DNA of 64,000 bases, from the NCBI RefSeq assembly GCF_003853645.1, contig NZ_QTPO01000035.1, positions 1 through 64,000 on the forward strand, in the 5' to 3' direction. Position 1 is the first letter of the stretch. The number at the start of each line of letters is the position of its first letter. This DNA is from Burkholderia sp. Bp9143 (GTDB taxonomy: Bacteria; Pseudomonadota; Gammaproteobacteria; Burkholderiales; Burkholderiaceae). Below the pieces are notes generated by a model. That model ran no database searches and was not told where the DNA came from. It worked only from the letters and a program-made list of their open reading frames with translations. Shown here piece by piece: positions 29,556-38,538 of this stretch. Made by a program: the position numbers and the translations under genes.

Positions 29556-30801
29556 AGCGCAGCGCCTCCGCCGGCTTCACCTTCGCGCCTCGCCAGCTCG
29601 GATAGAGCGTCGCGACAGCCGACAGCACGAACGCGATCAGGCCGATCTTGATGACGTCGCCGGCGACGAGCTCGGACGGCAGCTCGCTGATGAAGTACAC
29701 CGACGGCGGCAGGAACTGCACGCCGAACAGATGCTCGATCATCGGGATCAGCCACGGAATGCTCCATGCGATCAGGCAGCCGAGCGCGACGCCCGACGCG
29801 GTGCCGACGAAGCCGATCGTCACGCCCTGCACGACGAAGATCTTCATGATCGAGCCCGGCTGTGCGCCGAGCGTGCGCAGGATCGCGATGTCGGCCTGCT
29901 TGTTGGTCACCGTCATCACGAGCGACGACACGAGGTTGAACGCGGCGACCGCGATGATCAGCGTGAGAATGATGAACATCATCCGCTTCTCGATCTGCAC
30001 GGCCGAGAACCAGGTCTTGTTCTGCTGGGTCCAGTCGCGAATGTACAGGCTGCCCGACAGCGTATGCGACAGCTCGACCGCGACCTGCGGCGCCTTCTGC
30101 ATGTCGGTGAGCCGCAGCCTCACGCCGGTCGGCGCGGACATCCGGAACAGCGCCTCCGCGTCGCGGATATTGATCATCGCGAGCGTGCTGTCGTATTCGT
30201 AGTGACCCGATTCGAACACGCCGACCACCGTGAACTGCTTGAGCCGCGGCATCATCCCGGCCGGCGTGATCGTGCCTTCGGGTGCGACGAGCGTGACCTT
30301 GTCGCCGACCGTCACGCCGAGGTTGCCGGCAAGCGCATCGCCGAGCACGATGCCGAACTGGCTGGGCACGAGCGCGGCGAGCTGGCCCGCCTTCATGTCC
30401 TTGCCGATGTCCGACACCTGCGGTTCTAGCGACGGCTCGACGCCGCGCAGCATCACGCCGCTCACCGCGTCCTGGCGCGTGAGCAGCGCCTGCGCGTCGA
30501 CGTACGGCGCCGCGCCGGTCACCGACGGATTGCGGCGCGCTTCCTGCGCGGTCAGTTGCCAGTCGGGCATCGAGCCGGTCGGCGAGAACACCTCGACGTG
30601 CGCGAGCACCGACAGCATGCGGTCGCGCACTTCCTTCTGGAAGCCGTTCATCACGGACAGCACGACGATCAGCGCCGCGACGCCGAGCGCGATCCCGAGC
30701 ATCGACACGAGCGCGATGAAGGAAATGAAGCCGTTGCCGGTCGTGCGTTTGCCGGCGCGCGTGTAGCGCCAGCCGATCTGCCATTCGTACGGAAGTTTCA
30801 A
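29548..30801 (-). CDS. lolC: Lipoprotein-releasing system permease LolC/LolE family
   Basis: The membrane subunit of the Lol transporter. The 417-residue protein has the N-terminal membrane helix (FISFIALVSMLGIALGVAALIVVLSVMNGF, with the family MNGF block), a large periplasmic domain (about residues 50-270), and three C-terminal spans including QADIAILRTLGAQPGSI. Only one such permease gene accompanies lolD here, where E. coli has both lolC and lolE. It may act as a homodimer like LolF of LolDF systems, or a second gene may lie elsewhere. It starts with TTG, preceded by AAGGA. Confidence 0.93.
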
Positions 30802-30972
30802 GCGAATCCTTTCTACTGGTTACGGCGGGGATGGCGGCCCGCGCCCGGAGCCGTCCGGCGGCGGCCGGCGGCGGCCGGCCGCCCGGGCACGGTCGAAAAA
30901 CGGTCGCCGGACGCAATCGGGCCGTCCACCGGCCCGATCACGCGCGCAGTTTGCCATACAATGCGCACCATC

Positions 30973-32037
30973 ATGCACGACCGACGCCTCCATTTTCTCG
31001 TTCCGTTCGCGCTGCCGTCGGCGGCCGATGCGGCCTCGTCCCTGCACACGCTGGACAGCCCCGCGCTCGAAAAGTTGCTCGCCCGCGCAAGCCTCGTCGA
31101 GCGCGTGGCCGGCGAGGACTTCCAGCGCACGCTGCCGCACGAGCGCTGGCTGGCCCGCCAGTTCGGCGCGACCCAGGGCAACGCCGCGGACGAGGCGCCG
31201 CTCGCGCCCTACATGCTGCTGGCGGACGGCGGCGACCCCGGCGCGCACGCGTGGGCATGCGTCGAGCCCGTCCACGTCGAAATCGCACACGATCACCTGG
31301 TGCTCGTCGATCCGGCGGCCCTCGCGCTCGACGACGGCGACGCGGCCGCACTGCTCGCGGTCGCGCGGCCGCTGATCGAGGAACTCGGCGTACGGATCGA
31401 GGCGCCGAACCCGTCACGCTGGTACCTGTCGAGCGAACAGCTCGCCCGGCTCGCCGGCGCCGCCCCGCTGCGCGCGAGCGGCCGCAACATCGAGATCTGG
31501 CTGCCGCACGAGGCGCATACGGGCGAGCGCTCGCGGATGTGGATGAAACTGCAGAACGAAGTGCAGATGGCATGGTTCCAGCACCCGGTCAACGAGGCCC
31601 GCGAGGCGCGCGGCCTGCCGGCCGTCAATTCGATCTGGTTCCATGCGCAGGGCACGCTGAAGCCGGTCGGCAAGCCGTTCGCGCGTGTGCTCTCCGCGTC
31701 GCCCGCGGCCCTCGGTCTCGCGCGCGCCGCGCAAGCCGATGCCGGTGCGCCGCCGACCGCGTTCGGCACTCTGCCCGCCGCCGCCGGTGCGACGCTCGTC
31801 GAACTGCCGGCGCTGACCACCCCGTTCATCGAGCAGGACTGGGCACGCTGGCATGACGGACTTGCCGCACTCGAGCGCGATTGGTTCGCGCCCTCCCTCG
31901 CCGCGCTGCGGAACGGCGAGCTGGCCGGCGTCGAGTTCACGCTGTGCGGCGACACCAGCTCCGTGACGCTGCACGCGACGCGCGGCGACCTGCGCAAGTT
32001 CTGGCGCCGCCGCGCGCTGGCATCCCTGTTCGAATAA
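30973..32037 (+). CDS. Conserved hypothetical protein (RpfE-like, COG4255 type)
   Basis: A 354-residue protein that I recognise as the conserved gene found next to recJ in betaproteobacteria, annotated there as RpfE-like or phosphoglycerate-mutase-like. Visible blocks are HDRRLHFLVPFA at the start, DFQRTLPHERWLARQFG (about 48-64), PSRWYLS, LPHEAHTGERSRMWMKLQNEVQM (mid-protein, no strand break) and PVNSIWFH-like AVNSIWFHAQGTL. No signal peptide or membrane span. The biochemical function is unknown. An in-frame ATG at 30961 is an alternative start; TACAAT at 30956 would be a -10 close to either. The recJ start lies 14 bases after its stop, so the two are cotranscribed. Confidence 0.72.
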   Translation: MHDRRLHFLVPFALPSAADAASSLHTLDSPALEKLLARASLVERVAGEDFQRTLPHERWLARQFGATQGNAADEAPLAPYMLLADGGDPGAHAWACVEPVHVEIAHDHLVLVDPAALALDDGDAAALLAVARPLIEELGVRIEAPNPSRWYLSSEQLARLAGAAPLRASGRNIEIWLPHEAHTGERSRMWMKLQNEVQMAWFQHPVNEAREARGLPAVNSIWFHAQGTLKPVGKPFARVLSASPAALGLARAAQADAGAPPTAFGTLPAAAGATLVELPALTTPFIEQDWARWHDGLAALERDWFAPSLAALRNGELAGVEFTLCGDTSSVTLHATRGDLRKFWRRRALASLFE

Positions 32038-32051
32038 CAAGCAGACCCCGT

Positions 32052-33749
32052 ATGACCCGGATCGTTACCCGCCCCGTCGCGCCCGCCGACGCCGAAGCAC
32101 TTGCGCGCCACGGCCTGCATCCCGTCCTCGCGCGCCTGTACGCGTCGCGCGGTGTGCAGTCCCCGACCGACATCGAGACGGCGCTCGCGCGCCTCGTCCC
32201 GCCCACCGAGCTGAAAGGCTGCGCCGACGCCGCGTCGCTGCTCGCCGACGCCATCGCCGACAACCGACGCCTGCTCGTCGTCGCCGACTACGACTGCGAC
32301 GGCGCGACCGCGTGCGCGGTCGCGGTGCGCGGCCTGCGGATGTTCGGCGCGCGGATCGACTACCTGGTGCCGAACCGCTTCGAATACGGCTACGGGCTCA
32401 CGCCCGAGATCGTCGAACTCGCGGCCGCACGCAAGCCCGACCTGCTGATCACCGTCGACAACGGCATCGCGAGCGTCGCGGGCGTCGAGGCCGCGAACGC
32501 ACGCGGCATCGACGTGCTCGTGACCGACCACCACCTGCCCGGCGACGCGCTGCCCGCCGCACGCGCGATCGTCAATCCGAACCAGCCCGGCTGCGCGTTC
32601 CCGAGCAAGCACATCGCCGGCGTCGGCGTCATGTTCTACGTGCTGCTCGCGCTGCGCGCCGAGCTGCGCCGCCGCGGCGCATTCGCGAGCAAGGAGGCCG
32701 AACCGCGCCTCGACGGGCTGCTCGACCTCGTCGCGCTCGGCACTGTCGCCGACGTGGTGCGGCTCGACGGCAACAACCGCGTGCTCGTCGCGCAGGGGCT
32801 ACAGCGCATCCGCAACGGTCGCATGCAGCCGGGCATCGCCGCGCTGTTTCGCGCCGCCGGGCGCGAGGCGCGCACCGCATCGGGCTTCGACCTCGGTTTC
32901 GGCCTCGGCCCGCGCCTGAACGCCGCCGGGCGGCTCTCCGACATGTCGCTCGGCATCGAGTGCCTGATCACCGACGACATCGGCCGCGCATGGGACCTCG
33001 CGCAGCAGCTCGACGTGATGAATCGCGAGCGCCGCGAGATCGAGGCCGGCATGCAGCAGCAGGCGCTCGCCGATCTCGCCGACGTCGATCCGGCCGACGC
33101 GTGCACGATCACGCTGTTCAACCCCGAATGGCACCAGGGCGTGATCGGCATCGTCGCCGGGCGGCTCAAGGAGAAATTCCACCGCCCGTCGTTCACGTTC
33201 GCGCACGCGGACGAAGCCGGCACGCGAGTCAAGGGTTCGGGCCGCTCGATTCCCGGCTTCCACCTGCGCGATGCGCTCGACCTCGTGTCGAAGCGCGAAC
33301 CCGACCTGATCGTCGCGTTCGGCGGTCACGCGATGGCGGCCGGCCTCACGCTCGATACCGACAACGTGCCGCGCTTCGCGGCCGCGTTCGAGGCCGTCGC
33401 GCGCGAGTGGCTGTCCGACGACGCGCTCGCGCGCGTGATCGAGACCGACGGCGAACTCGAGGAAGCGTATTTCACGCCGCAGTTCGTCGGACTGCTCGAC
33501 GAAGCCGTCTGGGGTCAGGGCTTTCCGGCCCCGCTTTTCTCCGGCGAATTCGACGTCGTGTCGCAGTCGCTCGTGAAAGAAAAGCACCTGAAGCTGCAAC
33601 TGGCGCGCGGCCGCCAGCGCTTCAACGCGATCTGGTTCAACCACACCGAACCGCTGCCGGCGAGCGCGCTGATCGCGTACCGCCTCGTGGCCGACACGTG
33701 GAACGGCGTGACGCGCGTCCAGCTGATCGTCGAACACGCGGCCGGCTGA
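32052..33749 (+). CDS. recJ: Single-stranded-DNA-specific exonuclease RecJ
   Basis: A 5'-3' single-strand DNA exonuclease for recombination and mismatch repair. The 565-residue protein has the DHH core: DYDCDGATA (residues about 78-86), VDNGIAS, TDHHLPGD (the DHH motif), and LGTVADVV; then the DHHA1-type part with the GSGRSIPGFHL and GGHAMAAGLTL motifs. Length matches E. coli RecJ (577). Follows the RpfE-like gene closely on the plus strand. Confidence 0.96.
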   Translation: MTRIVTRPVAPADAEALARHGLHPVLARLYASRGVQSPTDIETALARLVPPTELKGCADAASLLADAIADNRRLLVVADYDCDGATACAVAVRGLRMFGARIDYLVPNRFEYGYGLTPEIVELAAARKPDLLITVDNGIASVAGVEAANARGIDVLVTDHHLPGDALPAARAIVNPNQPGCAFPSKHIAGVGVMFYVLLALRAELRRRGAFASKEAEPRLDGLLDLVALGTVADVVRLDGNNRVLVAQGLQRIRNGRMQPGIAALFRAAGREARTASGFDLGFGLGPRLNAAGRLSDMSLGIECLITDDIGRAWDLAQQLDVMNRERREIEAGMQQQALADLADVDPADACTITLFNPEWHQGVIGIVAGRLKEKFHRPSFTFAHADEAGTRVKGSGRSIPGFHLRDALDLVSKREPDLIVAFGGHAMAAGLTLDTDNVPRFAAAFEAVAREWLSDDALARVIETDGELEEAYFTPQFVGLLDEAVWGQGFPAPLFSGEFDVVSQSLVKEKHLKLQLARGRQRFNAIWFNHTEPLPASALIAYRLVADTWNGVTRVQLIVEHAAG

Positions 33750-33870
33750 GCGCCGACCGCGCGACCGCCCGGCCCTTGGCCGCGCGCGAGCCGCATGCGC
33801 GCTGCGCCGAACGGGGCCGCGGCGCGCATGCAAGCACACTCCGCGTCACCGGGAAACCCCGCCGATCGGC

Positions 33871-33876
33871 TATAAT
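33871..33876 (+). promoter_or_regulatory. Candidate -10 element of prfB
   Basis: A perfect TATAAT 35 bases before the prfB start codon, in a spacer of about 160 bases after recJ, followed by a T-run. No close match to a -35 is clear in the GC-rich sequence before it. Confidence 0.5.
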
Positions 33877-33911
33877 TCCGCTTTTTTACGAAGCAAGAAT
33901 AGCGAACGATC

Positions 33912-35016
33912 ATGGAAGCGGAACGTCTCAACGCGATCGAAAGCTCCCTGCTCGACCTGCGCAACCGCGCGGGCGAGCTTCGGGGGTATCTTTGACTACG
34001 ACGCCAAATCTGCGCGTCTGATCGAAGTCAACAAGGAACTCGAAGACCCGAACGTCTGGAACGATTCGAAGAACGCCCAGGCACTCGGCCGCGAGAAGAA
34101 GCTGCTCGAAGGCGTCGTCACGACGCTGACGGTGCTCGATAGCGACCTGCGCGATGCGCTCGACCTGTTCGAGCTGGCACGCGAGGAAGGCGACGAAGAC
34201 ACCCTCGTCGCATCGGAAGACGACGCGAAGCAGCTCGAAGCGCGCGTCGGCGACATCGAATTCCGCCGGATGTTCTCGAACCCGGCCGACCCGAACAACT
34301 GCTTCATCGACATCCAGGCCGGCGCCGGCGGCACCGAAGCGTGCGACTGGGCGTCGATGTTGCTGCGCCAGTACCTGCGCTACTGCGAACGCAAGGGCTT
34401 CAAGGCCGAAGTGCTCGAAGAGTCCGACGGCGATGTCGCCGGCATCAAGAACGCGACGGTCAAGGTCACGGGCGAATACGCATATGGCTTCCTGCGCACG
34501 GAAACGGGCATCCACCGCCTCGTGCGCAAGTCGCCGTTCGACTCGTCGGGCGGCCGCCACACATCGTTCTCGTCAGTGTTCGTGTATCCGGAAATCGACG
34601 ACTCGATCGAAGTCGAGGTCAATCCGGCCGACCTGCGCATCGACACGTACCGCGCCTCGGGCGCGGGCGGCCAGCACATCAACAAGACCGACTCGGCCGT
34701 GCGGATCACGCACATGCCGACCGGCATCGTCGTGCAGTGCCAGAACGACCGCTCGCAGCACCGCAACCGAGCCGAAGCAATGGCGATGCTGAAGTCGCGC
34801 CTGTACGAAGCCGAGATGCGCAAGCGCCAGGCCGAGCAGGACAAGCTCGAATCGAGCAAGACCGATGTGGGCTGGGGCCACCAGATCCGTTCGTACGTGC
34901 TCGACCAGAGCCGCGTGAAGGACCTGCGCACGAACGTCGAAATGAGCAACACGCGAGCCGTCCTCGACGGCGATCTCGACGACTTCATCAGCGCGAGCCT
35001 CAAACAGGGCGTATAA
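33912..35016 (+). CDS. prfB: Peptide chain release factor 2 (programmed +1 frameshift)
   Basis: Releases nascent protein at UAA and UGA. The gene is in two frames: codons 1-27 (33912-33992), then an in-frame TGA at 33993, and the rest from 33994 to 35016 in the +1 frame, giving 367 residues, the usual RF2 length. The site reads GGGGGTATCTTTGAC, nearly the E. coli slip sequence (internal Shine-Dalgarno-like G-run, CTT slip codon, TGA C context). The catalytic GGQ lies in SGAGGQHINKTDS. Translating the stop makes RF2 regulate its own level. A gene caller would see only the second part, starting late. lysS follows 82 bases on. Confidence 0.97.
33981..33996 (+). promoter_or_regulatory. RF2 programmed +1 frameshift site
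   Basis: The G-run upstream, CTT slip codon at 33990-33992 and TGA at 33993-33995 followed by C form the autoregulatory recoding signal of prfB. Confidence 0.95.
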
Positions 35017-35098
35017 GCGCCGCGGCGCGGCCCGTCCCGGCCGCGCCCCCTCGCCCTTCCCGTTTGCGTTGCCGCACCCACTCCGAATTCCGACCATC

Positions 35099-36625
35099 AT
35101 GACCGAACCGACTCAAACGCAGCCCGCCGTCGCGGCGGACGAAAACCAGATCATCTCCGAACGCCGCGAGAAGCTGCGCGCCTTGCGCGAGCAAGGCATC
35201 GCCTATCCGAACGATTTCCGGCCGACGCATCACGCCGCCGATCTCCAGGCGACATTCGCCGACTCGGACAAGGCCGCGCTCGAAGCGAACCCGGTCGAGG
35301 TGTCGGTCGCCGGCCGCATGATGCTCAAGCGCGTGATGGGCAAGGCGAGCTTCGCGACGGTGCAGGACGGTTCGGGCCAGATCCAGTTCTTCGTGACGCC
35401 GAACGACGTCGGCACGGAAACCTACGACGCATTCAAGAAGTGGGATCTGGGCGACATCGTCGCCGCCCGCGGCGTGCTGTTCCGCACCAACAAGGGCGAG
35501 CTGTCGGTCCAGTGCAAGGAACTGCGCCTGCTGTCGAAGGCGCTGCGCCCGCTGCCGGACAAGTTCCACGGCCTCGCCGACCAGGAAATGCGCTATCGCC
35601 AGCGCTACGTCGACCTGATCGTCACGCCGGAAACGCGCGACACGTTCCGCGCGCGCACCAAGACCATCGCGTCGATCCGCAATTTCATGGACAACGCCGA
35701 CTTCATGGAAGTCGAGACGCCGATGCTGCACCCGATCCCGGGCGGCGCCGCGGCCAAGCCGTTCGTCACGCATCACAACGCGCTCGACATGCAGATGTTC
35801 CTGCGCATCGCGCCGGAGCTGTACCTGAAGCGCCTGATCGTCGGCGGTTTCGAACGCGTGTTCGAGATCAACCGCAACTTCCGGAATGAAGGCGTGTCGC
35901 CGCGCCACAACCCGGAATTCACGATGATGGAGTTCTACGCCGCCTACACCGACTACCGCTGGCTGATGGACTTCACCGAGCAGCTGATCCGCCAGGCGGC
36001 GATCGATGCGCTCGGCACCGCGACGATCCAGTACCAGGGTCGCGAGCTCGACCTCGCGAAGCCGTTCCACCGCCTGACGATCACGCAGGCGATCCAGAAG
36101 TACGCGCCGCAGTACACCGACGGCCAGCTGTCGGACGACGCGTTCCTGCGCTCCGAACTGAAGCGCCTCGGCGTCGACGTGTCGCAGCCGGCCTTCCTGA
36201 ACGCCGGCTTCGGCGCACTGCAGCTCGCGCTGTTCGAGGAAACCGCCGAATCGCAGCTGTGGGAGCCGACCTACATCATCGACTACCCGGTCGAAGTGTC
36301 GCCGCTCGCACGCGCCTCGGATACGGTGCCGGGCATCACCGAGCGTTTCGAGCTGTTCATGACCGGCCGCGAGATCGCGAACGGCTTCTCGGAGCTGAAC
36401 GATCCGGAAGACCAGGCCGCGCGCTTCAAGAAGCAGGTCGAGCAGAAGGATGCCGGCGACGAGGAAGCCATGTTCTTCGACGCCGACTACATCCGCGCTC
36501 TCGAACACGGGATGCCGCCGACGGGCGGCTGCGGGATCGGCATCGACCGTCTCGTGATGCTGCTGACCGATAGCCCGACGATCCGCGACGTGCTGCTGTT
36601 CCCGCACCTGCGCCGCGAAGACTGA
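35099..36625 (+). CDS. lysS: Lysyl-tRNA synthetase (class II)
   Basis: Charges tRNA-Lys. The 508-residue protein has the N-terminal OB-fold anticodon-binding domain (about residues 60-170, VAGRMMLKRVMGKASF) and the class II catalytic domain: motif 2 in FERVFEINRNFRNEG (about residues 255-270) and motif 3 GCGIGIDRLVMLL near the end. The ATG at 35099 gives the normal N terminus. It follows prfB as in E. coli and is probably cotranscribed. Confidence 0.98.
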   Translation: MTEPTQTQPAVAADENQIISERREKLRALREQGIAYPNDFRPTHHAADLQATFADSDKAALEANPVEVSVAGRMMLKRVMGKASFATVQDGSGQIQFFVTPNDVGTETYDAFKKWDLGDIVAARGVLFRTNKGELSVQCKELRLLSKALRPLPDKFHGLADQEMRYRQRYVDLIVTPETRDTFRARTKTIASIRNFMDNADFMEVETPMLHPIPGGAAAKPFVTHHNALDMQMFLRIAPELYLKRLIVGGFERVFEINRNFRNEGVSPRHNPEFTMMEFYAAYTDYRWLMDFTEQLIRQAAIDALGTATIQYQGRELDLAKPFHRLTITQAIQKYAPQYTDGQLSDDAFLRSELKRLGVDVSQPAFLNAGFGALQLALFEETAESQLWEPTYIIDYPVEVSPLARASDTVPGITERFELFMTGREIANGFSELNDPEDQAARFKKQVEQKDAGDEEAMFFDADYIRALEHGMPPTGGCGIGIDRLVMLLTDSPTIRDVLLFPHLRRED

Positions 36626-36971
36626 CGGCCGTGCCCGCGTGTGCGCCGCGCCCCGCGGCGCGCACGCGCGTGCTTTGTAACCACGCGTAAATCCCGCCTG
36701 CCGGTGTCTGCCGGTTCTCGATCCCCCCCCGTTTTATCTCCTTGTCGCGACGGCCTTCTCCGGGTTTTCCCGGCAGCGACCGCCGGTTCCCCGCTGCAAT
36801 TCGTTACACCTTGATACGGTGCGCCGCTCGCCCGTGGACGACACTCCTGTTGCGTCACCACGCATGACCACGGGACCAGAACGCGGCGCCGGAACGCCAA
36901 GTCTGCTCGCTCCCGAGCGTGGGATCCGGCCAGCGCCAACGTGCGAAACCGGGTCGACACCGGAGAAAAAA
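36626..36971. other. Intergenic region, no gene seen
   Basis: About 346 bases between lysS and the glycine-zipper gene. It contains a run of eight C (36723-36730). I see no convincing promoter hexamer pair or terminator; short ORFs here show no family feature. Confidence 0.4.
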
Positions 36972-37715
36972 ATGGACAACCAGAATCAAACCACGCCGCA
37001 AAAGCAACGCCTCCACCCGCTCATCGCGACCGCGGCAGGCGCCGTCATCGTCGCCAGCCTCGCCGCCACCGCCGCGATCACGGGTATCTTCCCGAAGGCC
37101 AGCAGCAACAACGCGCAGAACGGCCAGACCCAGGCCGCGCTGATCGCGTCGCAGCCGGCCGTCGATACGTCCGCGGCAGCCAGCGCCGCGCTCGCCGCAC
37201 AAGCGCAGCAGCAGGCAGCCGAACAGGCCGCGCAGCAGAAGCTGGCGGCCGAGAAGGCGGCTGCAGCGCAAGCCGAACCGAAGCCCGCGCCGCGCCCGGC
37301 AGCCACGCACCACCGCCATACGCCGGCACCGCAACCGCCGCAATATGCGCAACAGCCGTCCGCGCCCGCGCAACCGGCCTATTGCCAGACCTGCGGCACG
37401 GTCGTCGCGATCACGCAGACGCGTACGCCGGGCCAGAGTTCGGGGATCGGCGCGGTTGGCGGCGCAGCGGCCGGCGGCCTGCTCGGCAACCAGTTCGGCC
37501 ACGGCAACGGCCGCACCGCGATGACGATCATCGGCGCGCTCGGCGGCGGTCTCGCCGGCAACCAGGTCGAGAAGCAGGTGCGCGCGGAAACCGACTACGA
37601 GGTGCAGGTCCAGATGGAAAGCGGCGCGACGCGCACGTTCACGTATCACAACCCGCCGCCGTTCGGCCAGGGTCAGCGCGTGCGTGTGGAGAACGGCACG
37701 CTGGTCGGCTCGTAA
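36972..37715 (+). CDS. Glycine-zipper (SlyB/2TM-type) envelope protein
   Basis: A 247-residue protein with an N-terminal membrane anchor rather than a lipobox (about residues 16-37, PLIATAAGAVIVASLAATAAI), an alanine/glutamine-rich helical middle (about 50-100), a Pro/His/Gln linker, a lone CQTCG motif, and a C-terminal glycine-zipper region of alternating small residues (GAVGGAAAGGLLGNQFGHG, then GALGGGLAGNQVEKQ). The final 45 residues are a small beta-rich end. Proteins of this kind help outer-membrane integrity; most are lipoproteins, this one looks anchored in the inner membrane. Start ATG 36972 follows GGAG at 36962. A terminator follows. Confidence 0.8.
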   Translation: MDNQNQTTPQKQRLHPLIATAAGAVIVASLAATAAITGIFPKASSNNAQNGQTQAALIASQPAVDTSAAASAALAAQAQQQAAEQAAQQKLAAEKAAAAQAEPKPAPRPAATHHRHTPAPQPPQYAQQPSAPAQPAYCQTCGTVVAITQTRTPGQSSGIGAVGGAAAGGLLGNQFGHGNGRTAMTIIGALGGGLAGNQVEKQVRAETDYEVQVQMESGATRTFTYHNPPPFGQGQRVRVENGTLVGS

Positions 37716-37782
37716 TGCGTCACGCATGACGCATCGCCGGGGCCGTTCGTCGACGGACGGCCCTCGCAGCGCGCCCGAAACG

Positions 37783-37814
37783 AAAAAGGCTCGTGAAGCA
37801 TCACGAGCCTTTTC
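37783..37814. terminator. Bidirectional terminator at the end of the isc operon
   Basis: A perfect 13-base stem (AAAAGGCTCGTGA, loop AGCA, TCACGAGCCTTTT). It lies between the convergent glycine-zipper gene and iscX and can end both transcripts. Confidence 0.93.
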
Positions 37815-37854
37815 CTTTTGCGGGAGCAACACGGCGCGGGCGCCGGCGCGAACC

Positions 37855-38064
37855 TCAGTCTTCGTCGTCGAAGTCCGATTCGTCGATCCAGTGAGCCTGG
37901 ATCGCTTCGAGAATCTTCTCGCCCGAGTGAGCCGGGTCGTCGGTGAAGCCGTCCAGTTCGATGACCCATTGGCGCAGGTCGACGAAATTGATCCGCTGCG
38001 GATCGACGTCCGGATGCTTGTCTGCCAGCGCGATGGCGATGTCGCGCGAATCGGTCCACTTCAT
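37855..38064 (-). CDS. iscX: Fe-S cluster assembly protein IscX
   Basis: A 69-residue acidic protein of the IscX (YfhJ) family, last gene of the isc operon. It binds IscS and iron and tunes the desulfurase. The core DIAIALADKHPDVDPQ, RINFVDLRQWV and ILEAIQAHWIDE blocks are typical, as is the very acidic C-terminal end. ATG at 38064 has GGAGAG upstream. It starts 44 bases after the fdx stop. Confidence 0.94.
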   Translation of the reverse strand: MKWTDSRDIAIALADKHPDVDPQRINFVDLRQWVIELDGFTDDPAHSGEKILEAIQAHWIDESDFDDED

Positions 38065-38108
38065 GGCCTGCTCTCCCGTGTACGTGGCGAGTCCGCCCCG
38101 CCGATCCG

Positions 38109-38450
38109 TCAGTGATTTTCCTTCGCGTGGTTGATCGAGTACTTCGGAATCTCGACCACCAGGTCCGAATCTTCCTTCACGATCGCCTGGCACGACAGGC
38201 GCGACGTCGGCTCGAGGCCCCACGCCTTGTCCAGCAGGTCGTCTTCATCCTCGTCGGACGGCTCGAGATCGTTGAAGCCCTCGCGGATCACCACGTGGCA
38301 GGTCGTGCATGCGCACGACTTCTCGCATGCGTGCTCGATCTCGATCCCGTGGTCGAGCAGGTTGTCGCAAATACTCTTGCCGGGCGTCGCGTCGATCACT
38401 GCGCCGTCCGGGCACAGTTCGACGTGAGGCAGCACCACCAGTTGAGGCAT
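38109..38450 (-). CDS. fdx: [2Fe-2S] ferredoxin, ISC type
   Basis: A 113-residue adrenodoxin-like ferredoxin that supplies electrons for Fe-S cluster assembly. The four cluster cysteines are in the family pattern: Cys42, Cys48, Cys51 (CEKSCACTTC) and Cys87 (LSCQA). The acidic DEDEDDLLD stretch (67-75) is typical of the ISC ferredoxin. Between hscA and iscX. Confidence 0.96.
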   Translation of the reverse strand: MPQLVVLPHVELCPDGAVIDATPGKSICDNLLDHGIEIEHACEKSCACTTCHVVIREGFNDLEPSDEDEDDLLDKAWGLEPTSRLSCQAIVKEDSDLVVEIPKYSINHAKENH

Positions 38451-38538
38451 GTCCGTTCCGTCAGTCAGGGTGCGGCGGCTGGCGCCGCACGGTTCAATAT
38501 CGCGCGAGCCGTCGCCGGCCCGCGCGCAGGTCGTTCGT

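Noticed and set aside
33912..33995. Early stop in prfB taken as a broken gene
   Set aside because: The slip sequence and +1 continuation are the known RF2 frameshift, so the gene is intact.
36723..36730. Run of eight C as a phase-variation tract
   Set aside because: It lies in an intergenic region away from a promoter or start codon; nothing ties it to switching.
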